Shown here piece by piece: positions 17,161 to 24,944 of a stretch of 64,000 nt of DNA. Origin of the DNA: Diaminobutyricibacter sp. McL0608. Lineage in GTDB: Bacteria; Actinomycetota; Actinomycetes; Actinomycetales; Microbacteriaceae. A program made the position numbers and the translations under genes. The notes beneath the pieces were generated by a model that was not told where the DNA came from, did no database searches, and worked only from the letters and a program-made list of their open reading frames with translations. Position 1 is the stretch's first letter. The number at the start of each line of letters is the position of its first letter. The stretch is taken from positions 1 through 64,000 of the forward strand of contig NZ_CP154826.1 of NCBI RefSeq assembly GCF_039613825.1, in the 5' to 3' direction.

Positions 17161-17482
17161 GCTGCTCCATGGTGCGATCGGGCTCGACGTCGGCGGCGAA
17201 GAACTCGGCCATGCCGGCCTGCCACCGATCGTTCACCGGGAGCCGCGCCATGCCGGCGAGTGAGCGCTCGAAGTCGTCCGTTTCGAGGTAGCCGATGACG
17301 AGGGCGTTCGCCTTGTCGACGAAGAGCGAATAGTTCGACCATCCGGTCTCGCGGAGCGCCTCGAGCATCTCTGGCCACACGGTCTCATGCGCGGCCAGAT
17401 AGTCGTCGACGCGGTCGGGCTTGAGCTGCATGGTGAAGCACACCCGGCGGGAGGCGGTGTTCTCGGGGCTTGTCGTCGGCAC
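17135..17482 (-). CDS. rhaM: L-rhamnose mutarotase
   Basis: Interconverts alpha and beta anomers of L-rhamnose so the isomerase gets its preferred form; a small dimeric ferredoxin-like alpha/beta barrel protein of the cytoplasm. About 115 residues from the chosen start. Family features are FTMQLKPDRVDDYLAAHETV, with the His of the 'H-x-x-x-WPE' motif, then NYSLFVDKANALVIGYLE and the C-terminal LTEYFHLD, as in E. coli RhaM. I chose GTG at 17482 because GGAGGATGGAG lies just before it; the open frame reaches a TTG at 17515 next to an operator. It is divergent from the second LacI regulator, and both are probably controlled by the sites at 17517 and 17660. Confidence 0.9.
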   Translation of the reverse strand: MPTTSPENTASRRVCFTMQLKPDRVDDYLAAHETVWPEMLEALRETGWSNYSLFVDKANALVIGYLETDDFERSLAGMARLPVNDRWQAGMAEFFAADVEPDRTMEQLTEYFHLD

Positions 17483-17516
17483 GGGGGCTCCATCCTCCAC
17501 GATGAGGGCGTTCAAA

Positions 17517-17528
17517 TGAAACGTTCAA
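17517..17528 (+). promoter_or_regulatory. LacI-type operator-like site, TGAAACGTTCAA
   Basis: Lies just upstream of rhaM. It is the inverted form, at 11 of 12 positions, of the site at 17660-17671, and resembles the sites at 6385 and 6438. Flanking TTCAAATGAAACG and GTTCAAATGA extend the symmetry. Confidence 0.6.
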
Positions 17529-17659
17529 ATGACTCGGTTCGTCAGTACTCTAAGGCGGCATCCCGGGTCGGTCAAGTCGCGAAATCGGCTCCCATCCGGT
17601 CGAAGGTCCTCAGTGGCACGACGGCAGTGGAGGATGGTCGGTTTCTGAGAGATTACAAA

Positions 17660-17671
17660 TTGAACGATTCA
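17660..17671 (-). promoter_or_regulatory. LacI-type operator-like site, TGAATCGTTCAA on the minus strand
   Basis: Reads TTGAACGATTCA on the plus strand, 61 bases before the lacI ATG at 17732, suggesting autoregulation. With the site at 17517 it brackets the rhaM/lacI divergent promoter region (17516-17731). Confidence 0.6.
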
Positions 17672-17731
17672 TGGGTGCAGCGTGCGACAATCGATCTGCA
17701 CCACGAACTTCGACCTCGAGGAGGGGGCGCC

Positions 17732-18742
17732 ATGCCGACCGTCAGCGTCCGCGATGTGGCAGCACTGGCCGGGGTTTCGGTGGGCACGGTATCGAATGTG
17801 CTGAACCGCCCCGAGAAGGTCGCCGACGACACGGTCGGCCGTGTTCAACTCGCGATCGAGAAGCTCGGGTTCGTGCGCAACGACGCCGCGCGGCAGCTGC
17901 GGGCCGGTCACAGCCGTGCGATCGGACTGGTCATCCTCGACGTGGGCAACCCGTTCTTCACCGATCTCGCCCGGGGCGCGGAAGACAAGGCGTCCGAATC
18001 CGGGTACTCGATCATCCTCGGCAACAGCGATGAGAAGGCGGAGCGCGAGTCCGCCTACCTCGACCTCTTCGAAGAGCAGCGCGTGCGCGGGGTGCTGATC
18101 TCGCCGTTCGGCGACATCGAGCCGCGGCTGCGTCGCCTGCGCGACCGGGGCATCCGCGCCGTGCTCGTCGACCGGACGAGCCCGGACACGTCCTTCAGCT
18201 CCGTCTCGGTCGACGACGTCGCTGGAGGACTGATGGCGGTCGAGCATCTCATCGAGACCGGGCGCCGGCGCATCGCGTTCGTCGGCGGACCGTTCGAGAT
18301 CCGCCAGGTCGCCGACCGGCTCGACGGCGCGCGGCAGGCCGTCGCCCAGCACCAGGGCGTATCGCTCGAGGTCATCCCCGTGTCGGCGCTCACCGTCGTC
18401 GAAGGCAGGCTGGCGGGTGAGATCATCGTCGCGCGTCCGCCGGAGGAGCGTCCCGACGCCCTGTTCGCTGCCAACGACCTCATCGCCACGGGGCTCCTTC
18501 AGGCACTGTTCATGCGCAACACCGTGCGGGTGCCCGACGAGATCGCGCTCATCGGCTACGACGACATCGACTTCGCGAGTGCGGCCGTGGTGCCGTTCTC
18601 ATCCATCCGTCAGCCGAGTGCCCTCATCGGCGCGACGGCGTTGCAGGTGCTGCTCGAAGAGGCGAACGACCCCGAACTCAAGCCGCGACAGGTCGTGTAT
18701 CAGCCCGAGCTGGTCGTGCGGGCGAGCACCCACCCCGCGTGA
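17732..18742 (+). CDS. LacI-family transcriptional regulator of the rhamnoside locus (paralog 2)
   Basis: Repressor of 336 residues. The DNA-binding domain VRDVAALAGVSVGTVSNVLN has the same recognition helix (GTVSNVLN) as the regulator at 4988-6106, and the two remain similar to the end (SFSSVSVDDVAGG, RQPSALIGATALQ). This copy lacks the acidic C-terminal extension. The ATG follows GAGGAGGGGGCGCC; the frame is open upstream through the control region but has no start signal there. It is divergent from rhaM. Likely effector is L-rhamnose, rhamnulose or a phosphorylated product, inferred only from context. The two regulators probably bind the same operators, perhaps with different effectors or as heterodimers. 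Confidence 0.92.
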   Translation: MPTVSVRDVAALAGVSVGTVSNVLNRPEKVADDTVGRVQLAIEKLGFVRNDAARQLRAGHSRAIGLVILDVGNPFFTDLARGAEDKASESGYSIILGNSDEKAERESAYLDLFEEQRVRGVLISPFGDIEPRLRRLRDRGIRAVLVDRTSPDTSFSSVSVDDVAGGLMAVEHLIETGRRRIAFVGGPFEIRQVADRLDGARQAVAQHQGVSLEVIPVSALTVVEGRLAGEIIVARPPEERPDALFAANDLIATGLLQALFMRNTVRVPDEIALIGYDDIDFASAAVVPFSSIRQPSALIGATALQVLLEEANDPELKPRQVVYQPELVVRASTHPA

Positions 18743-18767
18743 CGCCGCCGCCGCACGCTGCGTCGCA

Positions 18768-18844
18768 CCGCCGAGATAGTCCGTTGCGGCCGAGATCGCC
18801 CCGCACACTGGCGACACTCGACCGGAACGCCGACTCTCGGCGGG
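18768..18844. repeat. Intergenic dispersed repeat, copy B
   Basis: Occupies the convergent gap between lacI and the MFS gene. Two same-strand units begin GCCGAGATAGTCC and GCCGAGATCGCC; the end holds the inverted unit ending CGACTCTCGGCGGG. Overall length (about 75 bases) and unit order follow copies A, C and D. Confidence 0.65.
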
Positions 18845-18888
18845 AGTTTGGGGGCGCGGGGGCGCGGGAGCGCGAGAGCGCGGGGCGC

Positions 18889-20193
18889 TCACGCGCGCTG
18901 CGCGGCAGCCTCCTCGGCTCCGATCGCCTCTTCCACGTCTTCACGGTCGCCGAGCACGAACTGCACCCGCCATGAACGGAACTGCACCCGCAGGTTGCGG
19001 TACTTGACCAGATAGAACACGCCGACGAGCGCCGCCGCGAAACCGGATGCCGCACCGACTCCGAGAGCCCAGCGCGGCCCGAACGCGTCGGCCACCCATC
19101 CGACGATGGGCGCTCCGATCGGGGTGCCGCCCATGAAGATCGCCATGTAGATGGCCATTACGCGTCCGCGCAGTTTCGGGTCGGTGGTCATCTGCACGAC
19201 GCCGTTGGCCGTCGTCATCAGGGTCTGGGCGGAGATCCCGACGAGGATCAGCGCGAGGGCGAAGAGCCAGTACGTGGGCATCAGTGCCGCGATCGCGCAT
19301 CCGGCACCGAAGAGCGCTGCGCCCGCGAACAGCATGGCGACCCGTGGCCGTTCCCTCCGCGCCGCCAGCAGTGCGCCCGCGACCGACCCGATCGCCATGA
19401 TCGACGACAGCAGGCCGAATTCGCCAGCCCCCTTGTGGAACACGCTCACCGACATCGTCGAGATGAAGATCGGGAAGTTCAGGCCGAACGTTCCGATCAG
19501 GAACACCATGATCAGGATCACCTTGATGTCGGGCCGCTTCCACACGTACCGGAAGCCTTCGTTCAGCCCGCCCCTGCTGCGCCTCGCCCGCGGCGACGGA
19601 TGCAGTTCGCGGACATGCAGCATCTTCAGTGAGATCAGCACGGCGCCGAACGTCGCCGCGTTGATGAGGAACACCCAGCCGGCGCCGACGGCGGCGACGA
19701 GGAGACCCGCGACCGCCGGGCCGATCATGCGGGCGACGTTGAAGGATGCGGAGTTGAGCGCGACCGCGTTGGACAGGTTAGGTCCTTCGACGAGCTCCGA
19801 CACGAACGTCTGGCGTGCCGGCGCATCGAAGGCCGCGACGCAGCCGAGCGCGAACGCGAACAGGTACACCTGCCAGAGCTGCACCTGCCCCGTGACCGTC
19901 AGGATGCCGAGCCCGAGCCCGAGGAGACCCATGATCGCCTGCGTGCCCATGAGCAGTTTGCGGCGGTCGAGGTGGTCGGCGGCGAACCCGGTGACTGGCA
20001 GCAGGAGAAGCTGCGGAGCGAACTGGAGTGCCATCACGATGCCGACGGCGGTCGCGTTGTTGTGGGTGAGCTGGGTGAGGACGATCCAGTCCTGCGCCGT
20101 GCGCTGCATCCACGTGCCGACGTTCGACACCAGGGCTCCACCGGCCCAGATGCGGTAGTTGATGCCGTTGAGAGAGCGGAACATCGCACTCAC
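18889..20193 (-). CDS. MFS transporter, EntS-like (MFS_3) family
   Basis: Twelve-helix secondary transporter of 434 residues, probably an exporter in the cell membrane. It opens FRSLNGINYRIWAGGALVSN, typical of the EntS/MFS_3 group, and has the loop motif FAADHLDRRKLLMGTQ between helices 2 and 3 and RLRGRVMAIYMAIFMGG-like sequence in the second half (KLRGRVMAIYM). The C-terminal 35 residues are soluble and charged. Its ATG overlaps the stop of the upstream MarR gene by four bases, so the two form a regulator-pump operon. The substrate is unknown; MarR linkage suggests a toxic aromatic compound or drug. Confidence 0.9.
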   Translation of the reverse strand: MSAMFRSLNGINYRIWAGGALVSNVGTWMQRTAQDWIVLTQLTHNNATAVGIVMALQFAPQLLLLPVTGFAADHLDRRKLLMGTQAIMGLLGLGLGILTVTGQVQLWQVYLFAFALGCVAAFDAPARQTFVSELVEGPNLSNAVALNSASFNVARMIGPAVAGLLVAAVGAGWVFLINAATFGAVLISLKMLHVRELHPSPRARRSRGGLNEGFRYVWKRPDIKVILIMVFLIGTFGLNFPIFISTMSVSVFHKGAGEFGLLSSIMAIGSVAGALLAARRERPRVAMLFAGAALFGAGCAIAALMPTYWLFALALILVGISAQTLMTTANGVVQMTTDPKLRGRVMAIYMAIFMGGTPIGAPIVGWVADAFGPRWALGVGAASGFAAALVGVFYLVKYRNLRVQFRSWRVQFVLGDREDVEEAIGAEEAAAQRA

Positions 20194-20639
20194 GAGTCGG
20201 CGAGCTCCCTCATGATCGCGGCCGCGTCGGCGAGCGTGCGGCGTTGCTCGGGGGTGAGCCTGCTCAGCCGCTGGTAGAGCCAGGCATCGCGTTGCCGTCG
20301 GGTCTCCGCGACCAGTTCGTGCCCCTTCTCCGTGGGGGTGACGACGACTTTGCGTCCGTCGCTCGGGTCGGCGACCCGAATGACGAAGCCGGAATCGGCA
20401 AGGCAGTTGACGGTGCGGTTCATGGATGGCGGGGTCACCCGCTCGTGTTCGCTCAGCTCGCCGAGCGTGTGGGCTCCTTCGCGCACGAGGAAGGCGAGTG
20501 CCGAGATCTGGGCATCGCTCACTTCGTTGTCGGCTTTCTCGGCACGCAGCCGCCGGCCGAGTCGGGCGACTCCGATGCGCACTGCTGTGCTGAGGTCGTG
20601 CGTGGAGACGCGCTTGGGCCGGTCGATGGTGGTGCTCAT
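20190..20639 (-). CDS. MarR-family transcriptional regulator
   Basis: Winged-helix repressor of 149 residues. The recognition helix region is TPPSMNRTVNCLADSGFVIR, and the wing carries DPSDGRKVVVTPTEKG, the hallmark of MarR proteins. It is the first gene of a two-gene operon with the MFS exporter, joined by a four-base overlap. A strong inverted repeat immediately upstream (20645-20670) is the likely operator, so it should repress itself and the pump until a ligand binds. Confidence 0.93.
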   Translation of the reverse strand: MSTTIDRPKRVSTHDLSTAVRIGVARLGRRLRAEKADNEVSDAQISALAFLVREGAHTLGELSEHERVTPPSMNRTVNCLADSGFVIRVADPSDGRKVVVTPTEKGHELVAETRRQRDAWLYQRLSRLTPEQRRTLADAAAIMRELADS

Positions 20640-20644
20640 GATCG

Positions 20645-20670
20645 TTAGCCTAACAAATTAGGCAGGCTAA
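20645..20670. promoter_or_regulatory. Probable MarR operator, nested inverted repeat
   Basis: The inner arms GCCTAA/TTAGGC (20648-20653 and 20658-20663) are perfect around a CAAA spacer, and outer arms TTAGCCT/AGGCTAA (20645-20651, 20664-20670) form a second repeat. It begins six bases before the marR start, so binding would block transcription or translation initiation. Confidence 0.75.
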
Positions 20671-20738
20671 ATAAACCAGTTGGATGTCGCTGCGCGCGAA
20701 CAGCACCGAGAACCGCCCCGATACGACAGAATGAGCGC

Positions 20739-21584
20739 GTGCCCACCTTCACCGACGAACACGGCATCGCCATCACCTACGACGTGTGGCCCGTGTCGAA
20801 CCCGCGCGCCGTCATCCAGATCGCCCATGGAGTGGGGGAGCACGCCCAGCGCTATGCGGGCCTGGCCAGGCACCTCAACGCCAACGGGTTCGCGGTCTAC
20901 GCCGACGACCACCGCGGCCACGGCCGAACAGGCATGGCGCAATGGGATGGCGACGCCACCAGGCTCGGCCACCTCGGCGACGGCGGCCTGCGTGCGGCCG
21001 TCGCGGCCGTGCGCCAGTTCAGCGGGATCATCCGAGACGAGAACCCGGACCTCCCGCTCGCGATCCTCGGCCACAGCTGGGGATCCTTCATGGTGCAGAT
21101 GATCCTCGACCACCACTCCGCCGACTACGACCTGGCCGTGCTCTCCGGCAGCGCCTACCGGCTGCCCGGCTATCTGAACAGCGGAGACCTTAAGAAGAGG
21201 TACGCCCACCTCGGCACGACCGGCATGGAGTGGCTGAGCCGCGACCCCGAGGTCGCGCAGGGTTTCGTCGACGACCCGCTGACCACGTCCGTGCCCCTCG
21301 CGAAACTGTTCGGCCCGGCCGACACGCTGCGCATCATCGGGCGACCCGCACGCAACTTCGCCCGCGACCTGCCGCTGCTGCTCCAAGTGGGCGGCGGAGA
21401 CCCGGTCGGCGGCGAACGCAGCGTGCGGCGCCTCGAGCGGGCGTACCGCGAGCGTTCGGGGCTGACGGATGTGACGACGATCGTCTACCCGGATGCGCGA
21501 CACGAGGTCTTCAACGAGACCAACCGAGCCGACGTGATGGCCGACCTCACCGTCTGGCTCGACGCCCGCCTCGCGCGCCGCTGA
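20739..21584 (+). CDS. Alpha/beta hydrolase, monoacylglycerol-lipase-like
   Basis: Predicted serine hydrolase of 281 residues acting on esters such as monoacylglycerols or lysophospholipids. It has the family's HGVGEHAQRY oxyanion segment (residues 30-39), DDHRGHGRTG, the nucleophile elbow GHSWGS (Ser113) and the catalytic histidine in DARHEVFNE near the C-terminus; the aspartate is probably in GGGDPVGG. No signal peptide, so cytoplasmic. The start is GTG at 20739, divergent from the MarR operon by about 100 bases. It may be a separate unit from the lipoate-ligase-like gene 40 bases downstream. Confidence 0.88.
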   Translation: MPTFTDEHGIAITYDVWPVSNPRAVIQIAHGVGEHAQRYAGLARHLNANGFAVYADDHRGHGRTGMAQWDGDATRLGHLGDGGLRAAVAAVRQFSGIIRDENPDLPLAILGHSWGSFMVQMILDHHSADYDLAVLSGSAYRLPGYLNSGDLKKRYAHLGTTGMEWLSRDPEVAQGFVDDPLTTSVPLAKLFGPADTLRIIGRPARNFARDLPLLLQVGGGDPVGGERSVRRLERAYRERSGLTDVTTIVYPDARHEVFNETNRADVMADLTVWLDARLARR

Positions 21585-21624
21585 GCGCATCCGCCGGTCG
21601 TGCGCCCGGGCATAGGCTTGAGGC

Positions 21625-22674
21625 ATGCACGGTGAATACAAGGTCCCCGGCGGAAAACTCGTCGTAGTCGACCTCGACGTCGTCGACGGCGCGATCGCCC
21701 GCTTCCACCTCTCCGGGGATTTCTTCCTCGAACCGGACAGCGCACTCGAGGCGATCGACAGCGCGGTCAACGGGCTGTCCGCCGAATCGGATGCGGCCAC
21801 GATCGCCGCCGCTGTGAAGGGCGCGCTCCCGAAGGACGCCGTCCTGCTCGGCTTCTCGCCCGAAGCGGTGGCTGTCGCCATCCGCCGGTCCCTCGCCAAA
21901 GCGACCAGCTGGCGCGACTACGACTGGGAGCTCGTACACTCGAAGGCTGTGCCGCCGGTGATGCAGATGGCACTGGATGAGGTGCTTGCGACCGCGGTCG
22001 GCGAAGGCCACCGCCAGCCGACACTGCGCATCTGGGAATGGGATGAGCCTGCCGTGGTCATCGGCAGCTTCCAGTCGGTGAAGAACGAGGTCGACCCGGT
22101 GAACGCCGAGAAGTACGGCTTCGACGTCGTGCGGCGCATCTCGGGCGGGGGTGCGATGTTCATGGAGGCCGGGTCCGTCATCACCTACTCGATCTACGCC
22201 CCGGCCGACCTGGTGCAGGGGATGAGCTTCGCCGACAGCTACGCCTTCCTCGACGAATGGGTGATCATCGCGCTGAAATCCCTCGGTATCGACGCGTTCT
22301 ACCAGCCGCTCAACGACATCACGAGCCCGCACGGAAAGATCGGCGGCGCCGCACAGAAACGACTCGGATCGGGGGCGGTGCTGCACCACGTCACGATGAG
22401 CTACGACATGGACGGCCAGAAGATGACCGAGGTGCTCCGCATCGGGCGCGAGAAGATCAGCGACAAGGGCATCGCGAGCGCAGCCAAGCGTGTCGACCCG
22501 CTCCGCAGCCAGACCGGGCTCACCCGCGCCGAGATCATCGACCAGATGAAAGCCACGTTCACGAACCTGTACGGCGCGACGCCGGGTGACATCACCCCGC
22601 AGGAGTATGCGGCCGCCGAGAAGCTGGTCGCCGAGAAGTTCAGCACGGAGGCGTGGCTGTACCGGGTGCCGTAG
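21625..22674 (+). CDS. Lipoate-protein ligase family protein with N-terminal accessory domain
   Basis: Attaches lipoate (or a related acyl group) to lipoyl domains of 2-oxoacid dehydrogenases and glycine cleavage H protein. It is 349 residues. The catalytic BPL/LPL domain is at about residues 100-300 with LRIWEWDEPAVVIGSFQSV, RRISGGGAMFME and HGKIGGAAQKR, where the lysine contacts lipoyl-AMP. The first 90 residues begin GEYKVPGGKLVVVDLDVVDG and include FHLSGDFFLEPDSALEAI, which is the accessory domain normally found at the C-terminus of bacterial LplA or as separate LplB in archaea. Here it precedes the catalytic domain. The protein therefore has both parts but in swapped order. Confidence 0.88.
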   Translation: MHGEYKVPGGKLVVVDLDVVDGAIARFHLSGDFFLEPDSALEAIDSAVNGLSAESDAATIAAAVKGALPKDAVLLGFSPEAVAVAIRRSLAKATSWRDYDWELVHSKAVPPVMQMALDEVLATAVGEGHRQPTLRIWEWDEPAVVIGSFQSVKNEVDPVNAEKYGFDVVRRISGGGAMFMEAGSVITYSIYAPADLVQGMSFADSYAFLDEWVIIALKSLGIDAFYQPLNDITSPHGKIGGAAQKRLGSGAVLHHVTMSYDMDGQKMTEVLRIGREKISDKGIASAAKRVDPLRSQTGLTRAEIIDQMKATFTNLYGATPGDITPQEYAAAEKLVAEKFSTEAWLYRVP

Positions 22675-22699
22675 CGGCGCCGCGCGTTCGCTGCCCGGC

Positions 22700-23299
22700 T
22701 CAGGCGGAGCGCGCATCCCTCCACATCGTCGTCACCGGCGCGTCATCGATCACGGCCCGGAACCGGCCGAGCGCACGGAACCCTGCACGCTCGTAGCGGT
22801 GGTCGTTGACGGGGTTCGTGGATTCGAGGTAGGCGGGCAGCCCCTCGACGTCGAAGGCGGCCAGGTTCTCGGCCAGGAGCTGCTGCCCGATACCGCGGCC
22901 ACGGAACCGCGGATGCGTGGCCAGGAGGCTCAGGTACATGTGCGGGGGAGTCTCGGGATGACTCGACTCGAAACGCTCCCAGAGGTCGGCGTACGCCCGG
23001 ACCCTCTCGGGACTGAGGTTCGTCGCGATGAGCGCGTCGAGTTCGTCCTCCTGTTCCGCGGTCATCTCCGCGGCGCCCGGCGGGAGCCAGACCGCGACCG
23101 TCGCGGCGTCGTCGGCCAGGAAGACCTTCTTGTGCGGCACTGCGCCCTCGACGAAGTACTGCCAGAAACGACGGCAGTGTTCGGTGGCGCCGTCCTTGCC
23201 CTGGAGCGCGGGACCCCAGACCGGGTCGTCGCGGAAAGCCAGCGTGATCGTCTCGGTGACCGCGTCGACGTCGGCGACGGTCGCAACCCTGAAGTCCAT
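22700..23299 (-). CDS. GNAT-family N-acetyltransferase
   Basis: Acetyl-CoA-dependent acetyltransferase of 199 residues. The CoA-binding loop RFRGRGIGQQLL (Q/R-x-x-G-x-G pattern) lies near residue 135, preceded by the strand MYLSLLATHP, and followed by AYLESTNPVNDHRYERAGF, the usual substrate-loop/beta-6 region. The start is taken at ATG 23299, where similarity to the fold begins (DFRVATVADVDAV); the frame stays open for 20 more codons without a better signal. Convergent with the lipoate ligase (25-base gap). Substrate unknown. Confidence 0.85.
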   Translation of the reverse strand: MDFRVATVADVDAVTETITLAFRDDPVWGPALQGKDGATEHCRRFWQYFVEGAVPHKKVFLADDAATVAVWLPPGAAEMTAEQEDELDALIATNLSPERVRAYADLWERFESSHPETPPHMYLSLLATHPRFRGRGIGQQLLAENLAAFDVEGLPAYLESTNPVNDHRYERAGFRALGRFRAVIDDAPVTTMWRDARSA

Positions 23300-23372
23300 G
23301 GCGAAACTGTACGCCGTCGCGTTCCGTGACAGCACGGAGGTGTCACCCAACTGCGTCACGTACCCTTGGCGT

Positions 23373-23645
23373 GTGAACTGGTGGATCCTCGGCTCAATCG
23401 CGGCGGCGCTCGTGCTCGGCTACATCTCCGTGCATTTCGGGTGGGTCGACCTCTCGAACAAGTCGCGCAAGGTCGGCGGGTCCAGTTCGAGCATCGTCGG
23501 CATCGGTGACGAGGTCTTCGCTCCGACCCGTCACGAAGCCCAGATCGAAATGGACCGCCAGTCGATGCTGCCCGCCCCGGCTCCTGTCGCCGGGGACGAC
23601 GACAAGGGCATCTTCGACGGCAAGATCCGTATCGACCTGCGCTGA
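23373..23645 (+). CDS. Small membrane-anchored protein, unknown function
   Basis: A 90-residue protein starting at GTG 23373 with one N-terminal hydrophobic helix (WWILGSIAAALVLGYISVHF) and a soluble remainder rich in Ser and charged residues, ending FDGKIRIDLR. It would be anchored in the membrane with the rest facing one side. It is divergent from the acetyltransferase at 22700-23299. I do not recognise a family; such short anchored proteins are common in Microbacteriaceae. The stop codon region is duplicated: a 15-base block (23633-23647) is repeated exactly at 23648-23662. Confidence 0.68.
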   Translation: MNWWILGSIAAALVLGYISVHFGWVDLSNKSRKVGGSSSSIVGIGDEVFAPTRHEAQIEMDRQSMLPAPAPVAGDDDKGIFDGKIRIDLR

Positions 23646-23688
23646 GCCGACCTGCGCTGAGCGCATCCGCTCGCCGCGCCGCCCCGCG

Positions 23689-23973
23689 TCAACGGTGCAG
23701 CAGGTCGCGGTACTCCGGATGCTCGCGCAGCCAGTGCCGCACGTACGGGCATGACGCCACCAGGCGCCGATCGCTGTGGTCCCGCACATCGTCGAGTGCG
23801 GTCTGCACCAGGATGCTGGCGAGCCCGGCCTCCCGGCGTTCGGGGTCGATCTCGGTGTGGTAGAAATCGATCTCGTCGTCGTGGAGGTGGTACTCGGTGA
23901 ACCCCACCTGCTCGTCGCCCTTCAGGATGACGTAACGGTTGAGTTCCGGTTCATTCCTGACCGTGATGCCCAT
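23689..23973 (-). CDS. Small GNAT-like N-acetyltransferase (YjdJ/Acetyltransf_CG type)
   Basis: A 94-residue protein of the short GNAT branch. Visible features are RYVILKGDEQVGFTEYHL, IDFYHTEIDPERREAGLASI with the acetyl-CoA loop, and the C-terminal CPYVRHWLREHPEYRDLL, a hallmark of this group. The start is ATG 23973; longer frames upstream overlap the divergent methyltransferase. These proteins are thought to acetylate amino groups, but physiological targets are mostly unknown. It is divergent from the methyltransferase gene with only 37 bases between starts. Confidence 0.88.
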   Translation of the reverse strand: MGITVRNEPELNRYVILKGDEQVGFTEYHLHDDEIDFYHTEIDPERREAGLASILVQTALDDVRDHSDRRLVASCPYVRHWLREHPEYRDLLHR

Positions 23974-24010
23974 GGCACGAGCGTAGCGGGAGCGCTGCCA
24001 GAATGGGTCC

Positions 24011-24871
24011 ATGCCCGCCGCCTGGACACCCGACTCGTCGAGCAGGGTCGTCCACGCAGACAACCTCGAGGTCCTGCGCGGGCTGGATGACGCATCCTTC
24101 ACCCTCATCTACCTCGACCCGCCGTTCAACACGGGCCGCAGGCAGGCGCGTCAGACGACGACCTCTGTGCGCAGCGATGGCGGCACGGGTTCGGTGACGG
24201 GGTTCAAGGGGCAGAGCTACGAGCGCATCAAGGGCGATCTGCTGCGCTACGACGACCGGTTCGACGACTACTGGGAGTTCCTCGAACCCCGGCTGATCGA
24301 AGCCTGGCGGCTGCTCGCCGACGACGGCACGCTCTACCTGCACCTCGACTACCGGGAGGCGCACTACGCGAAAGTGCTGCTGGATGCGCTGTTCGGGCGC
24401 GGGTCGTTCCTGAACGAGATCATCTGGGCCTACGACTACGGCGCGAAGTCGAAGAACCGCTGGCCGACCAAGCACGACACGATCCTCGTCTATGTGAAGG
24501 ACCCGTCGCGGTACTACTTCGACTCGACCGCGGTCGATCGGGAGCCCTACATGGCGCCGGGCCTCGTGACCCCGGCCAAGGCCGAGCTGGGCAAGCTGCC
24601 GACGGATGTGTGGTGGCACACGATCGTCTCGCCCACGGGACGAGAGAAGACCGGCTACCCGACGCAGAAGCCGGAGGGTGTGCTGCGGCGGATCGTGCAG
24701 GCCTCGAGCCGCGAGGGCGACTGGGTGCTCGACTTCTTCGCCGGCAGCGGCACGACCGGGGCGGTCGCTGCCGCGCTCGGTCGCCGGTTCGTCCTGGTCG
24801 ACCAGAACGCCGAGGCGATCGAGGTCATGCGGGAACGGTTCGCGGCGGTTCCGGGCGTCGAGTTCGTCTGA
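24011..24871 (+). CDS. Orphan site-specific DNA methyltransferase, beta type
   Basis: Predicted S-adenosylmethionine-dependent DNA amino-methyltransferase (N6-adenine or N4-cytosine) of 286 residues. The catalytic motif YLDPPFNTG is at residues 34-42 and the SAM-binding motif DFFAGSGTTG at 241-250. This order, catalytic motif before SAM motif, defines the beta class. The middle has AYDYGAKSKNRWPTKHDTIL and YPTQKPEGVLRRIV, common to this class. No restriction endonuclease or specificity gene is near, so it is an orphan with a possible regulatory or housekeeping role. It is divergent from the small acetyltransferase. The recognition sequence cannot be read from the protein. Confidence 0.9.
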   Translation: MPAAWTPDSSSRVVHADNLEVLRGLDDASFTLIYLDPPFNTGRRQARQTTTSVRSDGGTGSVTGFKGQSYERIKGDLLRYDDRFDDYWEFLEPRLIEAWRLLADDGTLYLHLDYREAHYAKVLLDALFGRGSFLNEIIWAYDYGAKSKNRWPTKHDTILVYVKDPSRYYFDSTAVDREPYMAPGLVTPAKAELGKLPTDVWWHTIVSPTGREKTGYPTQKPEGVLRRIVQASSREGDWVLDFFAGSGTTGAVAAALGRRFVLVDQNAEAIEVMRERFAAVPGVEFV

Positions 24872-24944
24872 GGCCCGGCGGCCGGTTCCGGGCTGCGGAT
24901 GTTGTACGGCCGGTTCCGGGCGCCCAACGCGCGACGTGACCGCG

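Noticed and set aside
24888-24922. Direct repeat CGGCCGGTTCCGGGC in the gap after the methyltransferase
   Set aside because: Two short GC-rich copies in a 73-base convergent gap; too short and too GC-biased to claim function.
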